From: Paenibacillus sp. HW567 | Lineage (GTDB): Bacteria > Bacillota > Bacilli > Paenibacillales > Paenibacillaceae | NCBI RefSeq assembly: GCF_000374185.1 | Contig: NZ_KB910518.1 | Location: 3,171,687-3,235,686, forward strand | Reading direction: 5' to 3' | DNA: 64,000 bases | Shown here: positions 1 through 8,333 of the stretch, piece by piece | How positions within the stretch are numbered: the first letter of the stretch is position 1 | Layout of the letters: every line of letters begins with the position of its first letter | Position numbers and translations under genes: made by a program | Notes under the pieces: model-generated | The model's input: the letters and a program-made list of their open reading frames with translations, nothing else | Database searches by the model: none | Told to the model about the DNA's origin: nothing

Positions 1-1082
1 TAGCGGGCATCCGGGGCCAGCTCCAGCATCCGCCGGGCAAAAAAGATCAGTCCAATCGAAGCGCAGGTCTCCGCATATACCGTATCGTTAGGCAAATCGT
101 AATCGAAGGTGAAGGCTTCACCCTGATGAGTGGAACCGATGCCCCCGGTAATGTACATCTGCTTGCCTGTCATATTGTCCCACAATCTTGCACAAGCCTC
201 GCGCAAGCTCTCATCCCCGGTAAGCGCCGCAAGATCCGCCATCGCTGTGTACATGTAGACCGCACGGACGGAATGTCCCACCGCCTCATGCTGCTCCCGT
301 ACCGGAAGATGCGCTTGAAGATATTTCAGTTCGACACTGCTTGTCGGAACTCCGCTCCAATGCGTGATCCGGCCGCGCGACTCCCATTCCTGCAGCAGAT
401 AATTAGGCTCCTGGCCTCTCTGGTTAATGAAAAAGCTGCTGAGCTTCAAATACTTCTCTTCGCCTGTCAGCCGGTACAGCTTAACTAGTGCAAGCTCAAT
501 TTCCTGATGTCCGTCGTAGCCCTTCAGCTTGCCTTCTTCCGGTCCAAATACAGAATCAATATGATCCACCATCCGCCGCATGATCTGCAGCAGCTTATCC
601 TTGCCGGTAGCTTCATAATAGGCGACTGCAGCTTCAATGAAATGCCCGGCGCAGTACATCTCATGACAGTCCTGCAGATTGGTCCAGCGGTTGCCCGGCT
701 CCTTGATCGTAAAATAAGTGTTCAAATACCCGTCCGGCTGCTGCGCTTCCCCGACCAGATCAATCACCGCGTCGGCCTGGGCTTCCAGATCAGGATCACG
801 CTTGATGCTCAGCGAGTAGCCCACCGCCTCCAGCCATTTGGCCACATCGCTGTCCTGAAACACCCAACCGTGAAACTCCCCTTCTCTCCGGCCTGCGGCG
901 ATCTCGAAATTGGCGATTGCGCGGCTTGGCTCCGCTTCAGGCACCCGGTCATGCAGCGCCTCATATTGGTAAGGAATAACCACATCCTGCACCAGCCGGA
1001 TATAGCGCCCCCAGAATTCATCTTGAATGGTTACGGACGGATGCGCGTCTGCCGCTTGTTTAAGTTCGCTTATTTTATTCAT
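1..1082 (-). CDS. GH127 beta-L-arabinofuranosidase-type glycosidase (partial)
   Basis: N-terminal 360 residues of a DUF1680/GH127 enzyme; the 3' part lies beyond the left edge. The family removes terminal beta-L-arabinofuranose from plant glycans in the cytoplasm (no signal peptide seen). Seen: CHEMYCAGHFIEAA near 139-152, YDGHQEIELALVKLYRLTG near 189-207, HSVRAVYMYTAMADLA near 270-285, then QGEAFTFDYDLPNDTVYAETC near 320-340. Glu322, Glu338 and Cys340 fall at the same numbers as the acid/base and zinc ligands of Bifidobacterium HypBA1 (recalled from the literature). The remaining zinc/nucleophile cysteines (417/418 in HypBA1) would be outside the window. The start ATG follows GGGAG. It is divergent from an AraC gene 129 bp away, its probable regulator. 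Confidence 0.9.
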   Translation of the reverse strand, partial: MNKISELKQAADAHPSVTIQDEFWGRYIRLVQDVVIPYQYEALHDRVPEAEPSRAIANFEIAAGRREGEFHGWVFQDSDVAKWLEAVGYSLSIKRDPDLEAQADAVIDLVGEAQQPDGYLNTYFTIKEPGNRWTNLQDCHEMYCAGHFIEAAVAYYEATGKDKLLQIMRRMVDHIDSVFGPEEGKLKGYDGHQEIELALVKLYRLTGEEKYLKLSSFFINQRGQEPNYLLQEWESRGRITHWSGVPTSSVELKYLQAHLPVREQHEAVGHSVRAVYMYTAMADLAALTGDESLREACARLWDNMTGKQMYITGGIGSTHQGEAFTFDYDLPNDTVYAETCASIGLIFFARRMLELAPDAR

Positions 1083-1126
1083 GCTTTATTTCTCCCTTCA
1101 TACTTATTTCACCCTCGCTATTTGCA

Positions 1127-1132
1127 ATTATA
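1127..1132 (-). promoter_or_regulatory. -10 element of the GH127 promoter
   Basis: TATAAT on the minus strand, about 45 bases before the GH127 start. No good -35 hexamer sits 17 bases upstream, only a T-rich run, which would fit a promoter that needs an activator such as the divergent AraC protein. Confidence 0.4.
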
Positions 1133-1211
1133 GACGGTAAAATAAATAAAAAACAGAATCATAAGCAACCCTATTTTTGTATTATTTCACACTACCAAAA
1201 AGGAGCAGCCT

Positions 1212-2084
1212 ATGTCACTCATCCCGTCCTATATTCATCTGGCGGCGCCGCCTTTCCCGTATTTCCTGGAAGGTGACCGTACCGTCTATCAGCCTGGAGA
1301 TCAGCATCCGAGCCGCAGCCGCATGGGCAAATTCGATCTGCTTATTGTTGAACAGGGCTGTCTCTTTATCGGAGAGGAGCATAAACAGTGGGCGGTGCCG
1401 GCCGGGCATACGCTGCTGCTGCTCCCTGACCGCTACCACTACTCAGTCAAGCCCTGTGAAGAGACAACCTCCTTCATATGGATTCATTTCCACACGGTCG
1501 GGGAATGGATTGAGGCGGAGGGAGATCCGGTATACGCGGACCGCGAAGAGCATTTCAAGCAATTTCTCACACACCCTTATACCATCCGCATTCCGCAATT
1601 CGGGCCGCTCCCGGACCCCTTCGAGCGAAGCGGCCAAGCGGAGCTGCTGCTGCAGCTCGGCCGGGGCCGGCGCTCCAGTGCGGTATGGCAGCAGCAGCGG
1701 ATTTTTGAGGAGATGCTGCGGATGATGGATCTCGCGCAGCAGGATGCTGCGGGGAGCCATGCCGTGGAGATTGCCGAGCAGACGGAGGCCTATCTCCGCA
1801 ATCACTACGCAGAGCCGCTGACCAACAGCCTGCTGGCCGATGAGCTGCATTTTCACTATAACTATCTGGCCCGCTGCATGAAACGCGTCTATGGCCTGAC
1901 CCCAATGGAATATTTGACCGATTACCGTCTGGAGCAAGCCAAGCTGCTGCTGCTAAGGACAGAGATGTCTATCGCCAGGGTTGCCGAGCGGACAGGCTTT
2001 GAGAGTACCGCCTATTTCTCACGGCGTTTTGCCCTCAAGATTGGCATCTCCCCGCTGCGTTTCCGCAAGCGTTACTCCAGGTGA
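1212..2084 (+). CDS. AraC-family transcriptional regulator
   Basis: 290-residue two-domain regulator. The N-terminal half is a cupin-like sensor (RSRMGKFDLLIVEQGCLFIG, then a PAGHTLLLLPDRYHYS-type strand pair). The C-terminal hundred residues carry two helix-turn-helix units: LLADELHFHYNYLARCMKRVYGLTP, and SIARVAERTGFESTAYFSRRF followed by G-I-S-P. AraC proteins of this layout usually activate the adjacent sugar-use gene when they bind a sugar. The divergent GH127 gene suggests an arabinose-containing ligand; this is inference. The start has AAGGAG seven bases upstream. Confidence 0.9.
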   Translation: MSLIPSYIHLAAPPFPYFLEGDRTVYQPGDQHPSRSRMGKFDLLIVEQGCLFIGEEHKQWAVPAGHTLLLLPDRYHYSVKPCEETTSFIWIHFHTVGEWIEAEGDPVYADREEHFKQFLTHPYTIRIPQFGPLPDPFERSGQAELLLQLGRGRRSSAVWQQQRIFEEMLRMMDLAQQDAAGSHAVEIAEQTEAYLRNHYAEPLTNSLLADELHFHYNYLARCMKRVYGLTPMEYLTDYRLEQAKLLLLRTEMSIARVAERTGFESTAYFSRRFALKIGISPLRFRKRYSR

Positions 2085-2124
2085 AGATACCTCTGAACTG
2101 AAGCTCTGCGGGGGTTGTACTGCA

Positions 2125-2337
2125 CTAGCCTTGTACCCCGGCAACCCGGAATTCGTGCAGCTCCCTATTGTAGGATAACCCCCGGATACGGACGGAATTC
2201 GGTGTATAGGCTCTGATCGGCCCTCCGGGCTCCACAATTCCCGCTCCGCTTTTTACAGCCACTGTTACATTGACTTCCGACAGCGCAGCCGCCAGCAGCT
2301 CCATGTCGCTCTCCAGCACTTTATAGGTAAAGCTCAT
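2125..2337 (-). CDS. small hypothetical protein
   Basis: A 70-residue protein starting MSFTYKVLESDMELLAAALSE. I do not recognise a family. The start was chosen at the internal ATG because GGAGTG lies six bases before it; the longer frame upstream has no ribosome site. It has no signal peptide or membrane segment and a plausible alpha/beta composition. It lies convergent with the AraC gene and divergent from the YitT gene. Real gene status rests only on frame length and ribosome site. Confidence 0.55.
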   Translation of the reverse strand: MSFTYKVLESDMELLAAALSEVNVTVAVKSGAGIVEPGGPIRAYTPNSVRIRGLSYNRELHEFRVAGVQG

Positions 2338-2471
2338 TTCTATCACTCCTGCCCATCCCGTAAGCATACCAAGTTTCATTCTGCGCAAGCAGGATTTTTT
2401 GCTTTTCAGCTATTTTTTTCCATCCGGTTGCATATTCATTAAGACATGCCTCAATTCCGGAGATGTTGAAT

Positions 2472-3053
2472 ATGCGCTCATATCCAAGGTACGCCGTTAT
2501 TTTACTGGCAAGCCTGCTGATTGCTGCAGGAACAAACTTCTTCCTGGTGCCTTACAAAATACTTGATGGGGGAATTATCGGCATCGCCCTCATAATTAAT
2601 TATATATCCGGGGCAAAAATCGGACTGGCCATTGTCCTGTGCAGTCTTCCAATCTTCCTGCTTGCCTGGCTCAAAGAGCGGGATATCTTTTACAACAGTG
2701 TGCTGGGCCTGATCGTCTCCTCATTCCTAATCGAGTTTCTGGGGCCGTTTCAATACCACTTTCTCTATTACGTTGAGCTTGGCTCTATCTCCAGCGCGAT
2801 TATCGGGGGCTTTCTGATGGGAACCGGTCTGGGACTCATGCTGCGGTTCAAAGCCAGTACAGGCGGAACGGATCTGCTGGCCAAGTTCATTGGACGCTAC
2901 ATTCCGCTGAATGTCGGGGTCATTATCTTTCTGACGGATACCCTCATTATTGGCGCAGGCGGGCTGCTGATCTCTAAGGAAACCTTTTTTCATTCCATTC
3001 TGACCATCCTCTCCGGCGGTGTGGCAACCGGTCTATGCACCCTTGAAAAATAA
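2472..3053 (+). CDS. short YitT-family membrane protein
   Basis: 193-residue integral membrane protein with about five hydrophobic segments. It has the YitT/DUF161 hallmarks: NFFLVPYKILDGGIIGIALI near the N-terminus and LMLRFKASTGGTDLLAKFIG in the middle. Classical YitT proteins are about 280 residues with a cytosolic DUF2179 tail; this one stops after the membrane part and nothing downstream encodes the tail, so it is a short form. The transported substrate is unknown for the family. The start was set at the ATG nine bases after GGAG rather than at the ATG touching it. Confidence 0.75.
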   Translation: MRSYPRYAVILLASLLIAAGTNFFLVPYKILDGGIIGIALIINYISGAKIGLAIVLCSLPIFLLAWLKERDIFYNSVLGLIVSSFLIEFLGPFQYHFLYYVELGSISSAIIGGFLMGTGLGLMLRFKASTGGTDLLAKFIGRYIPLNVGVIIFLTDTLIIGAGGLLISKETFFHSILTILSGGVATGLCTLEK

Positions 3054-3083
3054 AACAATCCAGCGGATTACAAAACATTCCTG

Positions 3084-3107
3084 TATACAGAACACTTGTT
3101 CTGTATA
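3084..3107. promoter_or_regulatory. LexA (SOS) box
   Basis: Near-perfect 24-base palindrome containing GAAC-ACTT-GTTC (3090-3101), the Bacillus-type LexA/DinR core GAAC-N4-GTTC. It lies about 55 bases upstream of the UvrX start, so damage-inducible expression of that operon is expected. Confidence 0.85.
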
Positions 3108-3161
3108 TATTATTAAATACATCCCTTTACCCATCAACAATTTTCAACCAAGGGGGCTTTC

Positions 3162-4454
3162 GTGCCGGGGAATCCAATACTACAAGCTGGTGATTCGGAT
3201 ATGTCAAAAGTCATCCTTCTCGTGGACGGACAATCTTTTTACGCTTCCATTGAGAAAGCAGCTCATCCAGAATATCAAAACAAACCCGTAGCCGTCGGCG
3301 ATCCCGCGCGTAAATCGGGGATTATTTTGGCCGCCTGTCCCCTTGCCAAATCCAAGGGGGTCACAACCGCGCAACGCATTGGGGAAGCTTTGGCCCTCTG
3401 CCCTGATCTCGTGGTCATTCGCCCCAGAATGGGACGGTATATCACGATCTCCCTATTGATTACGCAGATTTTCGAATCAATTACAGATCAAGTAGAACCC
3501 TACAGCATTGATGAACAGTTTCTAGATGTGACAGGTTCTGCCGCTCTGTTTAGATCCACTGATGAAATTGCCCATTTGATTCAGACGCAAGTGAAATTAT
3601 CTACTGGCGTATGGTCCAGAGTCGGAATTGGTCCTACAAAAATTTTAGCCAAAATGGCAACCGATAATTTTGCAAAAAAAAGGAGTGACGGTGTATTTAA
3701 GCTGGGTTTTGAGAATATGGAAAGGGATCTGTGGCCGTTGCCCGTTCACCAAATGTTTATGGTTGGTTCCCGTATGACGATGCATTTTCTGCGGATGGGT
3801 CTGACGACCATAGGTGACGTTGCCCGCCTGGAGTTAGGCGAGTTTAAGCAACGAATGCGCAAAGAGTTTCGAAAGCAAGCGGATATCCAGTCGGAATACT
3901 ACTGGCAGATTGCAAATGGAAAGGACTCCAGTCCCGTAGTTTCCTCCATTCGGGGCGCTCTCAAATCCATAAGTCATGGAAAAGCCTTAAGAAGCAGCTT
4001 GTATGGACGGTTGGAGGATATTGAAGTCGTCTTGCTTGAATTAGTGGTAGAGGTCTGCCGGCGGGCACGCAGGCACGGTTATCAAGGCCGGGTGGTGGCT
4101 GTAGGAGCTGTGGAAACGGATGGAGAAAAGACCTCGTCGTTCGGCCGTCAGATGACGCTGCAGCAACCTACATCCTTAACGCATGAAGTTGCCCGGGCCG
4201 CCCGAAAACTTTTTATTGACCACTGGAAAGGGTTGCCGGTAAGCCGTTTGTATATTTCGTTAACACAGCTTTCTGACGACAGTATTTATCAATTAACCCT
4301 GTTTGAGGACAGAAATGCTGCTTATGCGCTTGAGCGGGCGACTGACCACATTAAGGAACGGTACGGCAGCGATGCCATTATGCGGGCCTCTTCTTTACTG
4401 GAAGCCGGCGTAGCGCGGGAACGGGCAGGCCAGATTGGGGGACATTTTAAATGA
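3162..4454 (+). CDS. uvrX: Y-family DNA polymerase, UvrX/YqjW type
   Basis: 430-residue translesion polymerase. Catalytic carboxylates are visible in LLVDGQSFYAS (Asp near 22) and YSIDEQFLDVTG (Asp/Glu near 119). The little-finger region follows (SISHGKALRSS, LYISLTQLSDDSIYQLTLFED). Such enzymes copy past DNA lesions at the cost of fidelity and act at stalled forks. The GTG at 3162 is preceded by AAGGGGG and was chosen over the ATG at 3201, which lacks a site. An SOS box sits upstream. Its 3' end overlaps the next gene by four bases, so the two are translationally coupled. Confidence 0.92.
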   Translation: MPGNPILQAGDSDMSKVILLVDGQSFYASIEKAAHPEYQNKPVAVGDPARKSGIILAACPLAKSKGVTTAQRIGEALALCPDLVVIRPRMGRYITISLLITQIFESITDQVEPYSIDEQFLDVTGSAALFRSTDEIAHLIQTQVKLSTGVWSRVGIGPTKILAKMATDNFAKKRSDGVFKLGFENMERDLWPLPVHQMFMVGSRMTMHFLRMGLTTIGDVARLELGEFKQRMRKEFRKQADIQSEYYWQIANGKDSSPVVSSIRGALKSISHGKALRSSLYGRLEDIEVVLLELVVEVCRRARRHGYQGRVVAVGAVETDGEKTSSFGRQMTLQQPTSLTHEVARAARKLFIDHWKGLPVSRLYISLTQLSDDSIYQLTLFEDRNAAYALERATDHIKERYGSDAIMRASSLLEAGVARERAGQIGGHFK

Positions 4455-4927
4455 GCAAACTCGACGGGAATGAGCGATGGAAATCAAAGATGCTTTTAAC
4501 GGATCATCAGGAGCAATATGAGAACCGAAATAAAAGCCGGCAGACCGGGAGAATAATGACCGAAGAGCTGACCCTGATTCGGGACGCCATTATGTTCCCC
4601 TATATGCTGACCATGTGCGATAAAAGTTTACAGGACCTTCGGAACTCATCCCATTTGTTTAAGCAAATTTTCGAACAAATTGTTCAATTCATAATGAATT
4701 GCATTACTCAAGATTTAACCAGGGTTAACCGCGAACTACGGCAACGGAATATCAAAATTTATAGCGATGAAATGAGTGACGGCGTTATTTATCACCGTTA
4801 TGTTTGCCGCGGCTATGAGGACCGGTTTGGTATTGTCAGAGAAGTACTACGGTCTGAGATCAGTGTGCGATTTACCCAATACTCGGCGCGTATTCTTTCA
4901 CAATTAAAAAGCGGGCAGTCCATTTAG
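4451..4927 (+). CDS. conserved-looking hypothetical protein coupled to uvrX
   Basis: 158 residues, charged, mostly helical, with no membrane segment or signal. The ATG overlaps the uvrX stop. Residues 30-100 (MTEELTLIRDAIMFPYMLTM, then FKQIFEQIVQFIMN) suggest an amphipathic helical domain, followed by a short basic beta-rich tail (HRYVCRGYEDRFGIVREVL). B. subtilis uvrX sits with yolD, but this protein does not look like YolD to me. A role as an accessory or partner of the SOS polymerase is inferred only from coupling and the shared SOS box. Confidence 0.75.
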   Translation: MSKLDGNERWKSKMLLTDHQEQYENRNKSRQTGRIMTEELTLIRDAIMFPYMLTMCDKSLQDLRNSSHLFKQIFEQIVQFIMNCITQDLTRVNRELRQRNIKIYSDEMSDGVIYHRYVCRGYEDRFGIVREVLRSEISVRFTQYSARILSQLKSGQSI

Positions 4928-5010
4928 CAAAGTGTTTTTTTACCAATGGACAGGATCAGTTTTGGCCCGCCGGGATTGTATTGCTTCCCTAACGAAGGAA
5001 CTCCTGCACT

Positions 5011-5039
5011 TTGACATATCCCCCCTAGGGGGATATAAT
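5011..5039 (+). promoter_or_regulatory. consensus sigma-A promoter with a C6TAG5 palindrome as spacer
   Basis: TTGACA (5011-5016), a 17-base spacer and TATAAT (5034-5039): a perfect promoter for the MATE gene. The spacer is an inverted repeat, TATC5-6TAG5ATA, running into the -10. G/C-tract palindromes like this are typical operators of the CsoR/RcnR/FrmR repressor family, so a bound repressor would block polymerase directly. The regulator is not in this window. Confidence 0.75.
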
Positions 5040-5069
5040 CACCGTGATAATATAAAGTGGAGGTCCGCC

Positions 5070-6446
5070 ATGCCGAAGACCATTAGCAGTGACCGGAGCC
5101 AGAAGATCAAAGTTATATTGACCCTGGCCGTACCGTCTATAATTGAGAATTTTTTGCAAACTATTGTAGGCTTTGTGGACACTCTCTTTGTATCCAAAAT
5201 TGGTCTCCATCAAGTCGCTGCGGTCGGGGTAACAGGTGCCATTATGGCCGTTTATATTGCTGTCTTTATGGCTATGGGGGTAGGAACGTCCTCATTGATT
5301 GCCCGCAGTGTGGGCGCTGGGGAAATGGATAAAGCCAAGGCTATTGCGCGGCAATCATCGTACATATCAGCTATTTTAGGACTTATTTTCGGAATCGTAA
5401 CCTTCTTTTTTGCAGAGCCCTTACTGCGGCTTATGGGAGCAGAACCGCATGTATTAGCGGATAGCGTAGTATACTTCCGGATTGTAGCTGTCCCCTCTAT
5501 TTTCATATCCCTTATGACGGTCTTTGGCAGTATCCTGCGCGCTGCCGGCAATACCAAAACCCCCATGAAGGTCGGTATATGGATCAATATGATCCATATT
5601 GTATTAGATTACATTCTGATCTTTGGCTTATTCAGTTGGACGGGCTGGGGCATCGCCGGAGCAGCTTGGGCGACCACAATAGTCCGGGTGATCGGGTCCC
5701 TTGCGCTATTTATGTATATCCGGAAATCCAAGCTCAACTTCTCCATCCGCGCAGGAGGCGCGAACGGATATACGATGCCGCTGCTGAAGCTTTCCGCCCC
5801 TGCAGCAGCCGAAAGGCTGATTATGCGGTTTGGGCAGGTGCTTTATTTTAGCCTCATTGTCCGAATTGGCACCGATGTGTATGCCGCCCATATTCTTGCG
5901 GGGAATATAGAAATCTTTTCTTACATGCCGGGGTATGGCCTGGCCGTTGCGGCAACTATTCTTGTTGGCCAAAATTTAGGCGCGGACCGGAAAGAAGATG
6001 CTTACCAATACGGTATGTTAACCATGTGGATTGCCGTTTTGTTTATGGCTGTTGTGGGAGTAATATTGTTTGTAACGTCTACTGTCACAGCCGGTTGGTT
6101 TACAGATGATGACGGTGTAATCGGAATGGTGACTACGGCGCTTCGTATTGATGCATTCGCCCAGCCGTTTTTAGGCGCCGGGTTAGTTCTAGCCGGGGCC
6201 CTTCAGGGAGCCGGGGATACGAAAAGCCCCATGTACAGCACCGCCATTGGGATGTGGCTCATCCGCGTTGTCGGCGTGTATGTGCTATGTCTTCATTTGG
6301 GAATGGGAATTGCCGGAGTATGGATATCCATTGCAATTGATCTGGTTATCCGCGCCGTTTATTTGACTCTAAGATTTAACCGGAAAATGCGGGCAACAAG
6401 TCAAAGCTCACCTAGTAAAGTCTCTTTTTTTGATCACAAGGCTTAA
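5070..6446 (+). CDS. MATE-family efflux transporter
   Basis: 458 residues, about twelve membrane helices, in the usual MATE length range. Two homologous halves begin LTLAVPSIIENFLQTIVGFV and, in the second half, LLKLSAPAAAERLIMRFGQV. Repeated signature stretches are GSILRAAGNTKTPM and GALQGAGDTKSPM. MATE pumps exchange drugs, metabolites or cationic toxicants for Na+ or H+ at the inner membrane. The start at 5070 follows GGAGG by six bases; the longer frame to 4932 would run through the promoter. The G/C-tract operator-like spacer suggests induction by a metal, aldehyde or persulfide signal (inference). Confidence 0.92.
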   Translation: MPKTISSDRSQKIKVILTLAVPSIIENFLQTIVGFVDTLFVSKIGLHQVAAVGVTGAIMAVYIAVFMAMGVGTSSLIARSVGAGEMDKAKAIARQSSYISAILGLIFGIVTFFFAEPLLRLMGAEPHVLADSVVYFRIVAVPSIFISLMTVFGSILRAAGNTKTPMKVGIWINMIHIVLDYILIFGLFSWTGWGIAGAAWATTIVRVIGSLALFMYIRKSKLNFSIRAGGANGYTMPLLKLSAPAAAERLIMRFGQVLYFSLIVRIGTDVYAAHILAGNIEIFSYMPGYGLAVAATILVGQNLGADRKEDAYQYGMLTMWIAVLFMAVVGVILFVTSTVTAGWFTDDDGVIGMVTTALRIDAFAQPFLGAGLVLAGALQGAGDTKSPMYSTAIGMWLIRVVGVYVLCLHLGMGIAGVWISIAIDLVIRAVYLTLRFNRKMRATSQSSPSKVSFFDHKA

Positions 6447-6458
6447 TTCTGCGTTGAC

Positions 6459-6490
6459 AAGAGGGCGTCCGCAGACCAGCACCCTCTTTT
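6459..6490 (+). terminator. terminator after MATE gene
   Basis: AAGAGGG/CCCTCTT stem with a 16-base loop followed by TTTT, just after the MATE stop. It also faces the converging RNase J gene. Confidence 0.6.
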
Positions 6491-6526
6491 ACTTCAAACC
6501 GTGATCGCTTGTAGCATTCGTAACGC

Positions 6527-8194
6527 CTACACCTCAATGATGATCGGAAGAATCATCGGGCGGCGCTTCGTTCTCTCATACAGAAATTTGCCCAAGGTGT
6601 CCTTGATGGTGGACTTCATGATATTCCATTGGCCGAGATCAGCAGGGCTTATCTTCTGCAGAGTCGCGGACACAAGCTGATTGATCTCTTCCATCAGCGT
6701 ATCAGAGTTCCGCACGTAGACGAACCCCCTGGAGATCGTGTCGGGATCATTCAGAATTCTGCCGTCACTTTGGCTAAGTGTGATCACGGTAATAAGAATA
6801 CCGTCCGCAGACAGTTGCCTGCGGTCCCGCAGCACAACATTGCCGATGTCGCCGATTCCAAGGCCGTCCACCAGCATCTGACCGGCCGGCAAACGTCCTT
6901 GCCGGCGGACGACACCTCCCGCTGACTCGACAACCTCTCCATTTTTAAGGATAAAGATATGGTCAGGGTCCACGCCGACAGCCTCCGCAAGCATACGGTG
7001 ATGATGAAGCATACGGTATTCACCATGAATCGGGATGAAATATTCCGGTTTCATCAGCGTCAGCATCAGCTTCAATTCCTCCTGGCTGCCATGTCCTGAA
7101 ACATGCAGTTCACTGCGGGAGCCGTAGATGACCCTTGCACCCAGAATGTACAGGTTGTCTACAATCCGGGACACGTTGCGTTCATTGCCCGGAATCGGGT
7201 TAGCCGCAATCAGGACCGTATCCCCTGCTGCAATCTCAAGCTGCCTATGGCTTGCATTCGCTAAGCGGGATAACGCAGCCATCGGTTCGCCTTGGCTGCC
7301 GGTGCACAGTACAGCTATCTTTTCGGGAGGCAGCTTTGCCGCTTCTGCCGGCTCTACCAGCATACCTTCGGGCACTTGCAAAAAACCCAATTCTTGTGCA
7401 ACTCCAACTACATTGACCATACTTCTGCCAAGCAAGACGAGGTGACGGCCGGTATGCCCGGCTGCATCAACAATCTGCTGCAGACGGTGCACATTCGAAG
7501 CGAAGGTAGAAACAAATACTCTCTGCTCCGCCTTCTGAAAAGCTTCTTCCATATGAGCTCCCACAAGCCTCTCGGAGGGGGTGAAGCCGGGTCTTTCGGC
7601 ATTGGTGCTCTCGGAGAGCAGAAACTTTACGCCTCTTTTGCCGATTTCAGCCATTTTATGAATATCCGGATATTGCTTGTTCACTGGAGTCATGTCGAAT
7701 TTGAAATCGCCTGTGTGTACAATAGTTCCCTCAGGAGTATCGAATACAACGCCCAGGCAATCCGGGATGCTGTGGTTGGTATTAAAAAAGGTAGTGGTGA
7801 TCGAGCCGAAGTCCAGCCTGGAATCTCTATCAATACAATGCAGGATCGTCTGGCGCAGCAGGCCGTGTTCCTTAAGTTTGGTCTCGATCAGGCCAAGCGT
7901 CAGGCGGGAAGCATAAATCGGGATATTCAACTGCTTCAGCAAATAAGGGATGCCCCCGATGTGATCCTCATGCCCGTGAGTAACGATGAGCGCCCGTACC
8001 TTATCTATATGGTTCAATAAATAAGAAACATCAGGAATAATCAGGTCAATGCCCAGCATGCTCTCGTCAGGAAATTTAGAGCCGCTGTCAATGGCAATAA
8101 TGTCATCGGCATACTGTACGATATACATGTTTTTTCCAATCTCGTTTACTCCGCCCAATGCCGCAATCCAGAGCTGCTTTCCAGACATCTTCAT
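6527..8194 (-). CDS. ribonuclease J
   Basis: 555-residue metallo-beta-lactamase/beta-CASP nuclease, the normal RNase J length. The zinc motif HGHEDH is intact at 73-78, further ligands are in HTGDFKFD, and beta-CASP elements include LLSESTNAERPGFTPSE, FVSTFASNVHRLQQ, the CTGSQGEPMAAL loop and SELHVSGHGSQEELK. It ends with the C-terminal RNase J domain. The family does 5'-3' exonucleolytic and endonucleolytic mRNA decay and rRNA maturation in the cytosol. The active-site motif is complete, so it is more like J1 than the degenerate J2. AAGGAGG lies seven bases before the ATG. It is a single-gene unit converging on the MATE gene; it may be an extra RNase J paralogue. Confidence 0.95.
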   Translation of the reverse strand: MKMSGKQLWIAALGGVNEIGKNMYIVQYADDIIAIDSGSKFPDESMLGIDLIIPDVSYLLNHIDKVRALIVTHGHEDHIGGIPYLLKQLNIPIYASRLTLGLIETKLKEHGLLRQTILHCIDRDSRLDFGSITTTFFNTNHSIPDCLGVVFDTPEGTIVHTGDFKFDMTPVNKQYPDIHKMAEIGKRGVKFLLSESTNAERPGFTPSERLVGAHMEEAFQKAEQRVFVSTFASNVHRLQQIVDAAGHTGRHLVLLGRSMVNVVGVAQELGFLQVPEGMLVEPAEAAKLPPEKIAVLCTGSQGEPMAALSRLANASHRQLEIAAGDTVLIAANPIPGNERNVSRIVDNLYILGARVIYGSRSELHVSGHGSQEELKLMLTLMKPEYFIPIHGEYRMLHHHRMLAEAVGVDPDHIFILKNGEVVESAGGVVRRQGRLPAGQMLVDGLGIGDIGNVVLRDRRQLSADGILITVITLSQSDGRILNDPDTISRGFVYVRNSDTLMEEINQLVSATLQKISPADLGQWNIMKSTIKDTLGKFLYERTKRRPMILPIIIEV

Positions 8195-8333
8195 AGAGGT
8201 TCCTCCTTATGATCTCCCCCTTATTATGTATTCATTACCGGAAAATCATCCAGTCTGCAGATTAGAGGTTGATCTTTTCGACCATTGCGGCGACAATCAA
8301 ATATATAACATTCCAGGGGAGGATCGAACGAAG

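Noticed and set aside
126..1133. Long plus-strand open frames over the GH127 gene
   Set aside because: They are antisense to a clear GH127 frame with conserved catalytic residues; composition and lack of ribosome sites mark them as shadows.
7292..8020. 242-codon plus-strand frame in the RNase J gene
   Set aside because: Antisense shadow of a full-length RNase J with intact motifs.
8049..8333. 95-codon N-terminal extension of the ThrE gene
   Set aside because: It overlaps RNase J in antisense and has no homologous character; a TTG start with a ribosome site lies at 8334.
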